Program-made: the position numbers and the translations under genes
Notes under the pieces: model-generated
Database searches by the model: none
Told to the model about the DNA's origin: nothing
The model's input: only the letters and a program-made list of their open reading frames with translations
From: Caulobacter sp.
GTDB taxonomy: Bacteria > Pseudomonadota > Alphaproteobacteria > Caulobacterales > Caulobacteraceae
Direction of reading: 5' to 3'
DNA: 51,297 nucleotides
NCBI GenBank assembly: GCA_017744495.1
Contig: JAGIBE010000033.1
Span: forward strand, 1-51,297
Shown here: piece after piece, positions 7,998-18,421 of the stretch
How the letters are laid out: each line of letters starts with the position of its first letter
How positions within the stretch are numbered: position 1 is the first letter of the stretch

Positions 7998-8417
7998 ATG
8001 AGCATCGTCAAGGAATTCCGCGAGTTCATCGCGCGCGGCAACGTCATCGACCTGGCCGTCGGTGTCATTATCGGCGCCGCCTTCAATTCGATCGTGAAAA
8101 GCCTGGTCGACGGGGTGATCATGCCGCCCATCGGCCTGCTGACCGGTGGGCTGGACTTCTCCAAGCTGGAATGGGTGCTCAAGCCCGAGAACCCGGCCAC
8201 CGAGGCCGTCGAGAAGGTGTCGATCCAATACGGCGCCTTCATCAACACCGTGATCCAGTTCCTGATCGTGGCGGTGGTGGTGTTCCTGCTGGTCAAGCTG
8301 GTCAACCAGGTCCGCCGCGCCGAGGCCGCTGATCCCGCGCCGGAAGCGCCGCCCGCCCCGACGACCGAGGAAAAACTGCTGACCGAGATCAGGGACCTGC
8401 TGGCGAAGAAGGGCTAG
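7998..8417 (+). CDS. mscL: Large-conductance mechanosensitive channel MscL
   Basis: An inner-membrane homopentamer that opens under membrane tension to release solutes during osmotic downshock. The 139-aa protein has the N-terminal amphipathic helix (EFREFIARGNVIDLAVG), the gating helix TM1 (GVIIGAAFNSIVKSLVDGVI), a periplasmic loop, TM2 (NTVIQFLIVAVVVFLLVKLV) and the C-terminal bundle EEKLLTEIRDLLAKK. A GGAGG Shine-Dalgarno precedes the ATG. Its stop overlaps the convergent amine-oxidase stop within one CTAG. Confidence 0.97.
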   Translation: MSIVKEFREFIARGNVIDLAVGVIIGAAFNSIVKSLVDGVIMPPIGLLTGGLDFSKLEWVLKPENPATEAVEKVSIQYGAFINTVIQFLIVAVVVFLLVKLVNQVRRAEAADPAPEAPPAPTTEEKLLTEIRDLLAKKG

Positions 8418-9646
8418 GTCCTCAAGGCCGCCAGCACCTCCCGCGCCGCCCGCTCCCCGCTTTCCCACGCCCCATGGGCGGTCGAGAAGGCGTGGGGCGA
8501 ACAGGCCTCGCCGGCGAAGAACAGGCGGCCGTCCACCGGCGCGGCCAGGGCCGCCCGCTCGCCGGCCCGCCCCGGCAGGGCGTGGGAATAGGAGCCTCGC
8601 GCCCAGGGATCGGACGCCCAGCCGGTGCGCGTCAGCACCGAGACCCGGCTTCGCAGGCCGGACCCGTAGACGCCGACCAGCTCTTCGATCGCGAAGGCCG
8701 CCATCGCGCCGGGCCCCTCCGCCTCCAGGGCGCGCGCATGGGCGCCGCCGAAAAACGCCTCGATGATCGGTCGCCCCAGCGGCCTCTGGTGATAGGAGCC
8801 CGTTCCTGTACGGGTGCTGTCGCCGTACACCATGGACTCCACCGCGAAGGCCTCGGGCTCGTCCAGCTTGAGAAACACCTTGTCGGCGAGGCCCAGGGGC
8901 AAGCCCTCTGCGGCGGCCAGCTTGGCGGACAGCTCCGGCAGGATCCGCAAGGCCCCGGCCGCGAGCACGTTGGTCGGCACGCAGACAATGACCGCCCGCG
9001 CCTCGACCACGCCCTTGGGCGTCTCCAGCCTCGGGCGCGGGCCGTCGTGCCGCAGCACGGTCACGGGGCATTCGTGAACCACCCTCACGCCCGGCGGCGC
9101 CAAGCCTGCGATACCGGCGCCATAGCCCTCGGCCACGCGCCAATTGACTTCGCTGTCCTGGTAGGCGGCGTAGTCCTTGATCGAGACCTGGTCGAACTCC
9201 GCGCCATTGTAGTAGGCGCTGAAGGCGTTCAGCAGGGCGTTCCACCGGCCGCCAGGCTCGAGCAGGCGCGAGACAGGCCCGTCCTCCGGCTCAAGGGCCG
9301 CCGCCTCGACCCGTTCGTCCAGGGCGGCGAAGGCCGCGCTGTAGGCTCGGCGCTCGTCGGCGTCGAAGTTGATGGTGGCCTCCGGGTGAGCCCAGGGCGG
9401 CGGGGTCTTGTCGATGGTCAGGCCCGAGGCGGCGATCAAGGACACCAGCGGATTGTGGTCGGCCGAGTGCAGCCACTCGCAGCCGAGGTCCAGATGCAGC
9501 CCGGCCAGGGGAACGGTGTGGGCCCGGCCGCCGATGCGGTTCTGGGCCTCCAGCACCACCACGTTCAGCGGGGCGCTCGCCAGGGTCCGGGCGGCGGAGA
9601 GACCGGCGGCGCCGGCTCCGATGATGGCGACGTCGACGTCTGTCAC
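8414..9646 (-). CDS. FAD-dependent amine oxidase
   Basis: A flavin amine oxidase of the monoamine oxidase/polyamine oxidase family, 410 aa; the substrate is unknown. The N-terminal Rossmann dinucleotide motif is GAGAAGLSAA, followed by LEAQNRIGGRA, and the C-terminal FAD-binding segment is RLFFAGEACSPHAFSTAHGAWESG. The start GTG at 9646 overlaps the stop of the upstream LOG gene (GTGA), and it places the FAD motif at the N-terminus; the frame extends further, but only antisense to the LOG gene. No signal peptide is seen, so it is probably cytoplasmic. Its stop overlaps the mscL stop. Confidence 0.88.
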   Translation of the reverse strand: MTDVDVAIIGAGAAGLSAARTLASAPLNVVVLEAQNRIGGRAHTVPLAGLHLDLGCEWLHSADHNPLVSLIAASGLTIDKTPPPWAHPEATINFDADERRAYSAAFAALDERVEAAALEPEDGPVSRLLEPGGRWNALLNAFSAYYNGAEFDQVSIKDYAAYQDSEVNWRVAEGYGAGIAGLAPPGVRVVHECPVTVLRHDGPRPRLETPKGVVEARAVIVCVPTNVLAAGALRILPELSAKLAAAEGLPLGLADKVFLKLDEPEAFAVESMVYGDSTRTGTGSYHQRPLGRPIIEAFFGGAHARALEAEGPGAMAAFAIEELVGVYGSGLRSRVSVLTRTGWASDPWARGSYSHALPGRAGERAALAAPVDGRLFFAGEACSPHAFSTAHGAWESGERAAREVLAALRT

Positions 9647-10461
9647 GAGACCACCGGCTCGGCGACGGGGGCCTGTTCGGGCTCCAGCTCGATCGACTCG
9701 CCGGGCTTGAGGCCGCAGGCCAGCAGGCTGGACCATACCGTTTCGGCGCTCTCGGCGAAGCGGAAGAGCTCCAGGTCGGCGGCGTTGATCATGCCGTGCT
9801 CGACCAGGGCGTCGAAATTCACGACCGAGCGCCAATAGGCCTCGTCGAACAGCACGATCGGGATGCGCGGCGCCTTATCGGTCTGGCGCAGGGTCAGGAT
9901 CTCGAACAGCTCGTCGAAGGTGCCGAAGCCGCCGGGGAACACCACCAGGGCGTTGGCCCGCATGGCCAGATGCATCTTGCGCATGGCGAAGTAGTGGAAG
10001 CGGAACGACAGGTCGGGCGTGGCGAACGGGTTGGGCCGCTGCTCGTGGGGCAGGGTGATGTTGAAGCCCACCGAGGGCGCGCCGGCCTCGAAGGCCCCGC
10101 GATTGGCCGCCTCCATCACGCCGGGGCCGCCGCCCGTGGCGATGACGTTGTCGCGCACCCCGTCGCTGGCGTGGATCGCGCCGCCCCGCTCCGAGGCGAT
10201 GCGGCCGAACCGCCTGGCCTCGGCGTACCAGCGGGCCTGGCTCCCGGGGCCGTCTTCACGGACCCGGGCGCTGCCGAACACCACGATGGTCGAGCGCACG
10301 CCCCAGGCCCGCAGCGCCTCGTCGGCCTTGGCGAACTCCAGCAGGAACCGCACGCCCCGCATGGACTCGCCCAGCAGGAAGTCCTGGTCGAGGGCCGCCA
10401 GCCGATAGGACGGCGAGGCCATCTGGTCGGTCGGCTCGGGGAGGCTGATCTGGTCGCTCAT
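9643..10461 (-). CDS. LOG-family protein (TIGR00730-type Rossmann fold)
   Basis: LOG-family proteins are often cytokinin-activating-type phosphoribohydrolases that split nucleoside monophosphates into base and ribose-5-phosphate, or related nucleotide N-glycosidases. The 272-aa product has the motif PGGFGTFDE and an upstream GGGPGVMEAANRGA. The ATG at 10461 (MSDQISLPEP) is chosen because GGAG lies 7 bases upstream; an earlier start 36 bp upstream is possible. It is translationally coupled to the amine oxidase gene by a 4-bp overlap. A link between nucleoside breakdown and amine oxidation is possible but is inference only. Confidence 0.85.
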   Translation of the reverse strand: MSDQISLPEPTDQMASPSYRLAALDQDFLLGESMRGVRFLLEFAKADEALRAWGVRSTIVVFGSARVREDGPGSQARWYAEARRFGRIASERGGAIHASDGVRDNVIATGGGPGVMEAANRGAFEAGAPSVGFNITLPHEQRPNPFATPDLSFRFHYFAMRKMHLAMRANALVVFPGGFGTFDELFEILTLRQTDKAPRIPIVLFDEAYWRSVVNFDALVEHGMINAADLELFRFAESAETVWSSLLACGLKPGESIELEPEQAPVAEPVVS

Positions 10462-10514
10462 CTGGTGCTCCGAACGCGTTGCCCCCGAAGCCTCCATAGC
10501 CTGAGCCGCCCGAT

Positions 10515-10541
10515 GGGGACATGCCTCAAGGACATGTCCCC
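10515..10541 (-). terminator. Hairpin after the M16 peptidase gene
   Basis: GGGGACATG at 10515-10523 pairs perfectly with CATGTCCCC at 10533-10541 around a 9-base loop. It is located 12 bp after the M16 stop on the minus strand and before the LOG gene, consistent with termination, though no T tract follows. Confidence 0.55.
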
Positions 10542-10552
10542 GAGCTTTGGTG

Positions 10553-13453
10553 CTACTTCGTCTTCTTCTTCGCCGGCGGAGCGGGCTTCTTGACGGCGGG
10601 GGCCTTCTTCAGCGTCGGGCTGTCGAGGTCCAGCTGGCTGATCGGGATCAGGACGGCGCCGGGTGCGGCGGTCTTGACGCCTTCGCCCATCGTCTTGGCG
10701 TCTCCGACCACGATGACGCTGGTCTGGGCCGGGTCGAGCACGGCCTTGGAGAATGCCTGGACGTCGGCGGCGCTGACCGCCTCGACCTTGCCGGTATAGG
10801 CCTGGATCTCGTTTAGCGGCTCGCCGTAGATCGCCAGGTTGCCCAGGATGTCGGCCAGGCCGCCCGAGGTGCCCAGGTCACGCCCGAAGTCGCCGACCAG
10901 CACCGACTTGCGCGCCGCCAGTTCTGCGGACGAGGCCGGCTCGGCGGCTAGGCGAGTCAGCTCGCTCTTGATCAGCCCGACCACCTGGCCGGCCGACTCG
11001 TTCTTGGTCTGGACGCTGGCCGAGAAGCCGCCGATGGCCGCGCGCGGGCTCAGACTGGAACCGGCGCCGTAGGACAGGCCGCGCTTGATGCGGATCTCCT
11101 GGTTCAGGCGCGAGGAATAGCCGCCGCCCAGCACGCCGTTGGCGACAAGGCCGGCATAGTAGCGCGGGTCGGCGCGCAGGATGGCCGGCTTGGCCACCAC
11201 GACCGCCGCCTGGCCGGTGCCGGGCAGGTCGACGATCACGTTCTTGGGCCTGTAGCCGGCGGGGCCCTTCACCGGGGCGGGGGCGGGACCGGCGGGCTTG
11301 GCCCAGCCGCCGAACGCGGTCTCGGCCAGCGCGAAGCCCTGCTCGGGCGTCAGGTCGCCGGTCAGCACCAGGATGGCGTTGTCCGGACGCCAGTTGGCCG
11401 CGTGGGTCCGCACCAGGGCGTCGCGCTGGATTTTCGGGATCGAGCCGGGTGTGCCGTTCGACACGTGCCCGAAGCCCGAGCCGGCGTAGATCACCGTCGG
11501 CACCACGAAGCCGGCCACGCCGCCGGGCCGTTGGTAGGCGACCGACAGGCCGTCCAGGGCCTCGGCCTTCACGCGCTCCAGCTCCTCGGCCTTGAACGTC
11601 GGATTCTGGGCGACGTCGGCCATGATCGCCAGGCCTTGCGGGGCCTTGTCGGCGATGACGCTGAGGGTCAGGGACGAGGCCTCCCAGCCCGAGCCGGCTT
11701 CCAGCTCGGCGCCCAGGGCCTCGGTGGCGGCGGCCACCTGGGTGGCGGTGCGGGTCTTGGTGCCCTCGGTCAGCAGTTCGGCGGTCAGGCTGGAGACTCC
11801 GGCCAGGCCGGCGGGATCGGCGCCCGCCCCGCCGCGCACGGTCAGGTCGGCGGTGATCAGCGGCAGGTCGCTGGACTTGGCGACGATCACCCGCAGGCCG
11901 TTGGCCAGGGTCTTCTCGACCGGCGAGGGCAGGACCGGCGACACGGGCGCGCCGGGGGCGGGCGGAGCCGCGCGCTGACCTTCCGGCGCCAGGGTGGTGA
12001 CCGGGCCGTCATAGGTCACCGAGGCGACCTTCGGCGGGGCCGGGAACGGATCGGGCGCGCCGGCGGGCTTGGCCGATTCCGGTAGGTAGCGGACGGTGAC
12101 CTTGCGGTCGTCGGCCAGGTACTTGGCGGCCACGCGCTGGACGTCGGCGGCGGTCACCGCCTGCAGGGCGGCCAGGTCGGTGTTGGCGCGGCCGGCGTCG
12201 CCCTCGGTGACCAGGGCGTAGCCCAGGGCGAAGCCGCGGCCGTCGATGGTCTCGCGGCCGCGCACCGCGTCGGCCAGCAGGCCGGCCTTGGCCTCGGCCA
12301 GCTCGGCCTCGGTGGGCGGTGCGGCGCGCAGCTTGGCGACCTCGGCGCTCAGCGCCGCCTCGCCTTGCTGCACCGTCTTGCCGCCGGCCATGATGGCGCC
12401 GACGTAGAACAGGCCTGGCTGGGCCTTGTCGGGCGCCGAGGAGAAGATCTGGGCGGCGACCTTCTGGTCGTAGACCAGGCTGTCATAGAGCCGCGACGAC
12501 TTGCCGGCCGACAGAATGGCGTCCAGCACCGAAAGGGCCGGCGCGTCCGCGTCGGCGGCGGTGGGGGCGAGCCATGTCATGGCCACGGCCGGCAGCGGCA
12601 CGTTGGGGCCGTAGGTGGTGACGACCTTGGAGCCCGTCCGTGCCGGCTCGATCACGGTCACCGGCTTGATCGGCGCGACCGGGGTCTTGAGCGGGCCGAA
12701 ATACTGGTCGATCCAGGCGTCCAGCTGGGCCTGGTCGAAGTTGCCGACCACGATCAGAGCGGCGTTGTCGGGGCGGTAATAGGCCTGGTGGAAGGCCCGC
12801 ACGTCGTCGACGGTGGCGGCGTCCAGCTCCTCGATCGAGCCGACGGTCGGGCGCTTGTAGGGGTGGACCGCGTACGAGGCCTTGGGGATGTCGTTGAAGA
12901 ACCGGCCGTAAGGGCTGGCCAGGATGCGCTGGCGCAGCTCCTCCTTGACCACGTCTCGCTCGGACTTGAACACCGCGTCGTCGATGACCAGGGAGCTCAG
13001 GCGCTCGCTCTCGGCCCACAGCAGGCGCTGCAGGTGGTTGGCCGGGACAACCTCATAGTAGTTGGTGAAGTCGTCCGAGGTGGAGGCGTTGTTGAACCCG
13101 CCCACGTCCTCGGTCAGCCGGTCGAAGAACTCGTTGGGCATGTTGCGCGTCGACTTGAACATCAGGTGTTCGAACAGGTGCGCGAAGCCAGAGCGGCCCT
13201 CGGGGTCGTCCTTGCTGCCTACGCCATACCACATCTGCACCGTCACGTTCGGCGTGGTCGCGTCGCGCGAGGTGTAGACCTTCAGGCCGTTGGCCAGGGT
13301 GCGTTGCTTGTAGACGATGGGGGGCACCGCCACGCCCGTGCTCGCGGGCGCCGCCGCCGGGGCGGCGGCGGTTTGAGCGTGGGCCAGTGGGGAAAGGGCG
13401 GTGGTCGAGAGGGCCAGCGCCACGAGGGCGGCCTTGGCGACGGGACGGATCAT
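10553..13453 (-). CDS. Two-unit M16 (insulinase/pitrilysin) zinc peptidase, secreted
   Basis: A periplasmic or outer-membrane-associated zinc peptidase of 966 aa made of two M16 units in one chain. The signal peptide is in residues 1-27 (hydrophobic VALALSTTALS, cleavage after AHA). The first unit has the inverted zinc motif HLFEH (92-96) with downstream ESERLSSLVI and VVKEELRQR. The second unit (from about 520, LANGLRVIVAKSSDLP) lacks HxxEH and is the inactive half; its RGLSYGAGSSL matches the M16 C-terminal R/Y motif. The ATG at 13453 is chosen because the signal peptide starts there. The C-terminus is Lys/Pro-rich. Confidence 0.92.
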   Translation of the reverse strand: MIRPVAKAALVALALSTTALSPLAHAQTAAAPAAAPASTGVAVPPIVYKQRTLANGLKVYTSRDATTPNVTVQMWYGVGSKDDPEGRSGFAHLFEHLMFKSTRNMPNEFFDRLTEDVGGFNNASTSDDFTNYYEVVPANHLQRLLWAESERLSSLVIDDAVFKSERDVVKEELRQRILASPYGRFFNDIPKASYAVHPYKRPTVGSIEELDAATVDDVRAFHQAYYRPDNAALIVVGNFDQAQLDAWIDQYFGPLKTPVAPIKPVTVIEPARTGSKVVTTYGPNVPLPAVAMTWLAPTAADADAPALSVLDAILSAGKSSRLYDSLVYDQKVAAQIFSSAPDKAQPGLFYVGAIMAGGKTVQQGEAALSAEVAKLRAAPPTEAELAEAKAGLLADAVRGRETIDGRGFALGYALVTEGDAGRANTDLAALQAVTAADVQRVAAKYLADDRKVTVRYLPESAKPAGAPDPFPAPPKVASVTYDGPVTTLAPEGQRAAPPAPGAPVSPVLPSPVEKTLANGLRVIVAKSSDLPLITADLTVRGGAGADPAGLAGVSSLTAELLTEGTKTRTATQVAAATEALGAELEAGSGWEASSLTLSVIADKAPQGLAIMADVAQNPTFKAEELERVKAEALDGLSVAYQRPGGVAGFVVPTVIYAGSGFGHVSNGTPGSIPKIQRDALVRTHAANWRPDNAILVLTGDLTPEQGFALAETAFGGWAKPAGPAPAPVKGPAGYRPKNVIVDLPGTGQAAVVVAKPAILRADPRYYAGLVANGVLGGGYSSRLNQEIRIKRGLSYGAGSSLSPRAAIGGFSASVQTKNESAGQVVGLIKSELTRLAAEPASSAELAARKSVLVGDFGRDLGTSGGLADILGNLAIYGEPLNEIQAYTGKVEAVSAADVQAFSKAVLDPAQTSVIVVGDAKTMGEGVKTAAPGAVLIPISQLDLDSPTLKKAPAVKKPAPPAKKKTK

Positions 13454-13526
13454 GGGTGCGGGCGCTCCGACAGCTGAAGGGCGCGACCCTAGCACCGAGA
13501 CGGAGGGCGCCAAGATTACCGTGTTG

Positions 13527-14057
13527 TCATGATAGGCGGCCGGCATAGCCGAAGATCACGCCCACCCAAGGATGGGCGACCAGCACGCGGAAGCGGTAGA
13601 GGCCATCGTCGCGGGCGTAGGTCCGTGACCGGATGCGCGGCGCCCAGGCGCGGGGCAGGGGAACCGGCCCCAGCCGCCAGCTCCGGAAGACGAAGGTGAA
13701 GCCGTCGCGGCGGGGCGCGAGCGCGCACCGGAAAGTAAGGAGTCCGATCGTCTCCTCGAACGTCGTCGAATCGTCCTCGGCGCGGACCAGGGTCGAGGCG
13801 AATTCCCGGGAGCCGAACCGGCGCCGCCAGCGCTCGCGGTCCGGCTCCGGCGTGATGGCGACGAAGGTTTCGTGCGGTCCGGGCGAGGGCAGGCCTAGCA
13901 GTCCGCGCGCCAGGGCGGCGAGGCCCGGCGAGCCGAAGGCGCGGGCTCGGCCTTCGAGGGCGACGGCTCCGCTCCCGGCGTGGGCGCGCCGGACCGGTTC
14001 GGGCAGGGCCTCCCAGCGCTCGCCCAGCAGGCTCGGGAACAGGCCCGCCGCGCTCAT
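13527..14057 (-). CDS. DUF4166 domain protein
   Basis: Function is unknown. The 176-aa sequence (LFPSLLGERWEALPEPVRRAHAG, then ERWRRRFGSREFAS and a GLPSPG segment) matches the DUF4166 pattern, found alone or fused to saccharopine-dehydrogenase-like or epimerase domains. No signal peptide or membrane segment is evident. It is the third gene of a minus-strand run START-like, DCC, DUF4166, starting 10 bp after the DCC stop. Confidence 0.75.
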   Translation of the reverse strand: MSAAGLFPSLLGERWEALPEPVRRAHAGSGAVALEGRARAFGSPGLAALARGLLGLPSPGPHETFVAITPEPDRERWRRRFGSREFASTLVRAEDDSTTFEETIGLLTFRCALAPRRDGFTFVFRSWRLGPVPLPRAWAPRIRSRTYARDDGLYRFRVLVAHPWVGVIFGYAGRLS

Positions 14058-14067
14058 GCCGTCACGC

Positions 14068-14502
14068 TCATAAAAGGGGCGGCTCCAAGATGAACCGCGC
14101 GCGCTGTTCGGGCGTCGGGATCATGCAGGTCGAGCGCTTGCCCATCAGGCGGTAGCGGTTGGCGGCCAGCCAGTCATAGGCGCCGTCCAGCCAGGACCTG
14201 GGCAGCACCCCGATCACCGCCAACCACGACCACGGCCAGTCCAGCCGCCGCAGCAGGGCCAGGATGGCCGCGCTCTTCTCCAGGGCCCGGCCACGATCGA
14301 GGAACAGGAAACTGGTCGGCTGGTCCGGGTCGATCCCGTGGATCAGGGCCAGTCGCCGCCCATAGTCCGACTGGATCGGCGTGAAGCGGATCAGGCCTTT
14401 GCGGTCGATGGCCAGCACCGCCCGGACCGAGCCCGAGCACAGATTGCAGACTCCGTCGAACAGCCACAGCGCGTCGGGCGCTCCCACGTCCTTGCCGCTC
14501 AT
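14068..14502 (-). CDS. DCC-family thiol-disulfide oxidoreductase-like protein (DUF393)
   Basis: A 144-aa protein of the DCC/DUF393 family, named for the N-terminal DxxCxxC: here FDGVCNLCSG with C19 and C22. A role in thiol-disulfide exchange is predicted for the family but largely unproven. The rest contains FTPIQSDYG, SFLFLDRG and LPRSWLDGAYDWLAANRYRLMGK, all typical. Its ATG overlaps the upstream START-like gene stop by 4 bp (ATGA), showing coupling. Confidence 0.85.
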   Translation of the reverse strand: MSGKDVGAPDALWLFDGVCNLCSGSVRAVLAIDRKGLIRFTPIQSDYGRRLALIHGIDPDQPTSFLFLDRGRALEKSAAILALLRRLDWPWSWLAVIGVLPRSWLDGAYDWLAANRYRLMGKRSTCMIPTPEQRARFILEPPLL

Positions 14503-15086
14503 CGCGCCGCCGCCACGCTTTCGCGGCGCAGGGCCCGCAGGGCGGCGGGCACGTCGCGGCGCATGGCCATGGTCGTCATGCCGTTGGGCAGGCCGAACGG
14601 GGCGGTGGCGCGGTTGTCGTAGGTGACCCGGGTGGCCTTGCCGCCGTCGCGCGGCTCCAGCAGCCACTGACCCTCGCAGTCCTTGATGTCGCCCGCCTCG
14701 CAGCGGAAAGCGATGCGGCGATAGGGCTCCAGAGTCAGACGCGAGGTCGAGTGCAGGGCCGGCAACAGGAAGCTCCACTTGACCACGTGCTCGCGCAGCT
14801 CCATCCGGCCGGCGGCGTCGCGCGACAGCACCCGGCAGCTCTTGACGCTGGGCGTCATGCGGGCGGCGCGGTCGCAGTCGAGGATGGCGGCCCAGACCAC
14901 CTCCGGCGGGGCGGCGATGTCGATCATCGCCCTCACCTGGCCGCCCCGGCCGCTGGCGTCGGTGTGGGCCTCCAAGGCGACGTCGCCGCTCTCGATCTTG
15001 TGCAGCCAGTCGGGATTTAGCTCCTGGGCGGCGGCCGTGGAGGCCGCCAGCACCAGGAACGCAAAGACGAGGGCTCGGCCGGGCAT
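14499..15086 (-). CDS. Secreted START/SRPBCC-family lipid-binding protein
   Basis: A 195-aa exported protein: the signal peptide is MPGRALVFAFLVLAASTAAAQE (cleavage after AAA), followed by an SRPBCC/START-like fold (ALEAHTDASGRGGQVRAMIDIAAPPEVVWAAILD). This fold holds hydrophobic ligands; the ligand is unknown. Two cysteines in FRCEAGDIKDCEG may form a disulfide, which is notable because the next gene is a DCC thiol-disulfide-type protein and coupled to it; a functional link is inference. Confidence 0.75.
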   Translation of the reverse strand: MPGRALVFAFLVLAASTAAAQELNPDWLHKIESGDVALEAHTDASGRGGQVRAMIDIAAPPEVVWAAILDCDRAARMTPSVKSCRVLSRDAAGRMELREHVVKWSFLLPALHSTSRLTLEPYRRIAFRCEAGDIKDCEGQWLLEPRDGGKATRVTYDNRATAPFGLPNGMTTMAMRRDVPAALRALRRESVAAAR

Positions 15087-15121
15087 GGAGGCAGCCTAGC
15101 CGAGTTTCCGTCGTCAACGCA

Positions 15122-17062
<1,941 letters not shown>

Positions 17063-17159
17063 GCCGTCACTCCCTTAGGCTCGTCTTGGCCTTGGTCTCG
17101 TTGCGGCGGAGTTATGCGCGTGGCAGGGCCGGACGCAAGCAGACCATTTGAAAATCTGA

Positions 17160-17179
17160 CGCGGCGCCGCGGCGCCGCG
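17160..17179. repeat. 20-bp GC palindrome upstream of acs
   Basis: Two GCGGCGCC units form a perfect 20-bp palindrome (CGCGGCGCCG and its complement) 98-117 bp upstream of the acs start. It may be an operator or the stem of a hairpin; no known regulator is recognised. Confidence 0.5.
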
Positions 17180-17352
17180 GATTCCCCACCGGCTGCGACG
17201 GGGCGTCGCGGACGGATGTCTTCGGAAATCATTGTTTTTGACAGTATTTTCAATTTGACGTCGCTCTGCTCAAAGCACCGCCTAAAATGTCAGCAATTTC
17301 TCTACAGATGTCGACTCTCATACATTGCAAAGGCGCCGCTTGGTTGCTCGCA

Positions 17353-17368
17353 TTAACTGCGCATTAAC
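17353..17368 (+). promoter_or_regulatory. Perfect CtrA box upstream of the virB operon
   Basis: TTAAC-TGCGCA-TTAAC matches the full CtrA consensus (TTAAC, 6 bases, TTAAC; equally TTAA-N7-TTAA) with no mismatch. It lies 112 bp before the virB1 start in an AT-rich, non-coding region. This suggests that the T4SS operon is cell-cycle controlled by the CckA-ChpT-CtrA relay. Confidence 0.75.
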
Positions 17369-17479
17369 GTTCAAAAGCTTCGCGAATTCTTGCGCCAACT
17401 TGCCGCATCCAAGATGGGCAAATCACTCCGTAGACAATGATTAACCATGCCGGAGCGTGGTTGAGCGTTGGAGTAATCG

Positions 17480-18100
17480 GTGCCGCATACAGTTGTCAGC
17501 GTCCTGAAGCCCCTGGTGGCCGCCGCCGTTCTGGCGACCGGACTGGGCGCCGCCGCCCAAGCCCAGGTTCTGGAGATCGGCGACGACGGGCAGGTCACGC
17601 GCTTCGACGGTCCCGCGCGCTTCACCGAAGACGGCGTCGAGGCCCTGGCCGCTCCCGTCGAGCCACAGGTTCCCGGCGTAGCCGGCGACGCCGTGCGCCG
17701 GCAGATCTCGGCGGCCGCCTCCGAATTCTCCCTTGATCCTAAACTGGTCGAAGCCGTGGCCTGGCGCGAGAGCCGTTTCCAGCAATCGGCGCGCTCGAAA
17801 CGGGGCGCGACCGGCGTGATGCAGCTGATGCCCGGGACCGCTCGCGACCTAGGTGTCGACGCCGGCGACATGGCCCAGAACATCCGGGGCGGCGCTCTCT
17901 ACCTGCGTCAGATGCTCGGCCAGTTCGGCGGCGACGTGAAGCTGGCCCTAGCCGCCTACAACGCCGGTCCCGCCGCCGTCCGCAGACACGGCGGCGTGCC
18001 GCCTTACGCCGAAACCCAAGCCTACGTCACCGCCATTCTCGGCCGCATGGCCGCGACCGGCGCCGTCTTCGCCGTCCCCGCCCTCGGAGTCTCCAACTGA
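17480..18100 (+). CDS. virB1: VirB1-like lytic transglycosylase
   Basis: A periplasmic SLT-type transglycosylase that opens peptidoglycan for the secretion channel. The 206-aa product has a signal peptide (LVAAAVLATGLGAAAQAQ) and the SLT domain from about residue 72: catalytic Glu in WRESRF (E97), GATGVMQLMPGTARDLG, and LALAAYNAGPAAVRRHGG. GTG start at 17480 with TGGAG 6 bases upstream. First gene of the operon; its TGA shares a base with the virB2 ATG. Gene symbols in this operon are by family and order. Confidence 0.9.
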   Translation: MPHTVVSVLKPLVAAAVLATGLGAAAQAQVLEIGDDGQVTRFDGPARFTEDGVEALAAPVEPQVPGVAGDAVRRQISAAASEFSLDPKLVEAVAWRESRFQQSARSKRGATGVMQLMPGTARDLGVDAGDMAQNIRGGALYLRQMLGQFGGDVKLALAAYNAGPAAVRRHGGVPPYAETQAYVTAILGRMAATGAVFAVPALGVSN

Positions 18101-18417
18101 TGCGCAAGTTCCTCAACACCAAGGCGGCCGCTCTCGCGGCTGTTTTCGTCGCCGCCGCCGGCCAGGCCCACGCCCAGGTGGCGCAAGCTGATCCTCAAGG
18201 CTCCAGCGCCGTCCTCTCGGGCGTGCTGTGGCTGCAGGGCACTCTGCTGGGCAACGTCGCCACCGTCGTGGCGGTGATGGCCGTGGCCGCGATCGGCTTC
18301 ATGATGCTGACCGGCCGGATGAACTGGCGGTACGGGGCGACCGTGATCGTCGGCTGCTTCATCCTGTTCGGCGCGACCACCATCGTCAGCGGCATCCGCG
18401 CCGCGGCGGGGGCGTAG
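18100..18417 (+). CDS. virB2: VirB2/TrbC-like pilin
   Basis: Major pilus subunit of the T4SS. The 105-aa precursor has a signal sequence ending AGQAHAQ and two hydrophobic helices (LLGNVATVVAVMAVAAIGFMML; GATVIVGCFILFGATTIVSGI) separated by a short basic loop TGRMNWRYG, as in VirB2 and TrbC. Starts within the virB1 stop (TGATG), 4 bp before virB3. Confidence 0.9.
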   Translation: MRKFLNTKAAALAAVFVAAAGQAHAQVAQADPQGSSAVLSGVLWLQGTLLGNVATVVAVMAVAAIGFMMLTGRMNWRYGATVIVGCFILFGATTIVSGIRAAAGA

Positions 18418-18421
18418 GCCG

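Larger units (their letters stand above)
17063..17479. other. 417-bp divergent regulatory region between acs and the virB operon
   Basis: No gene is found. Next to acs is a GC-rich perfect 20-bp palindrome (17160-17179). From about 17220 the base composition turns visibly AT-rich, unlike both flanking operons. A -35-like TTGACA is at 17238-17243 and a perfect CtrA box at 17353-17368. A further TTAAC half-site is near 17440. The composition shift resembles a CtrA/MucR-type promoter, or the edge of acquired DNA. Confidence 0.6.
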
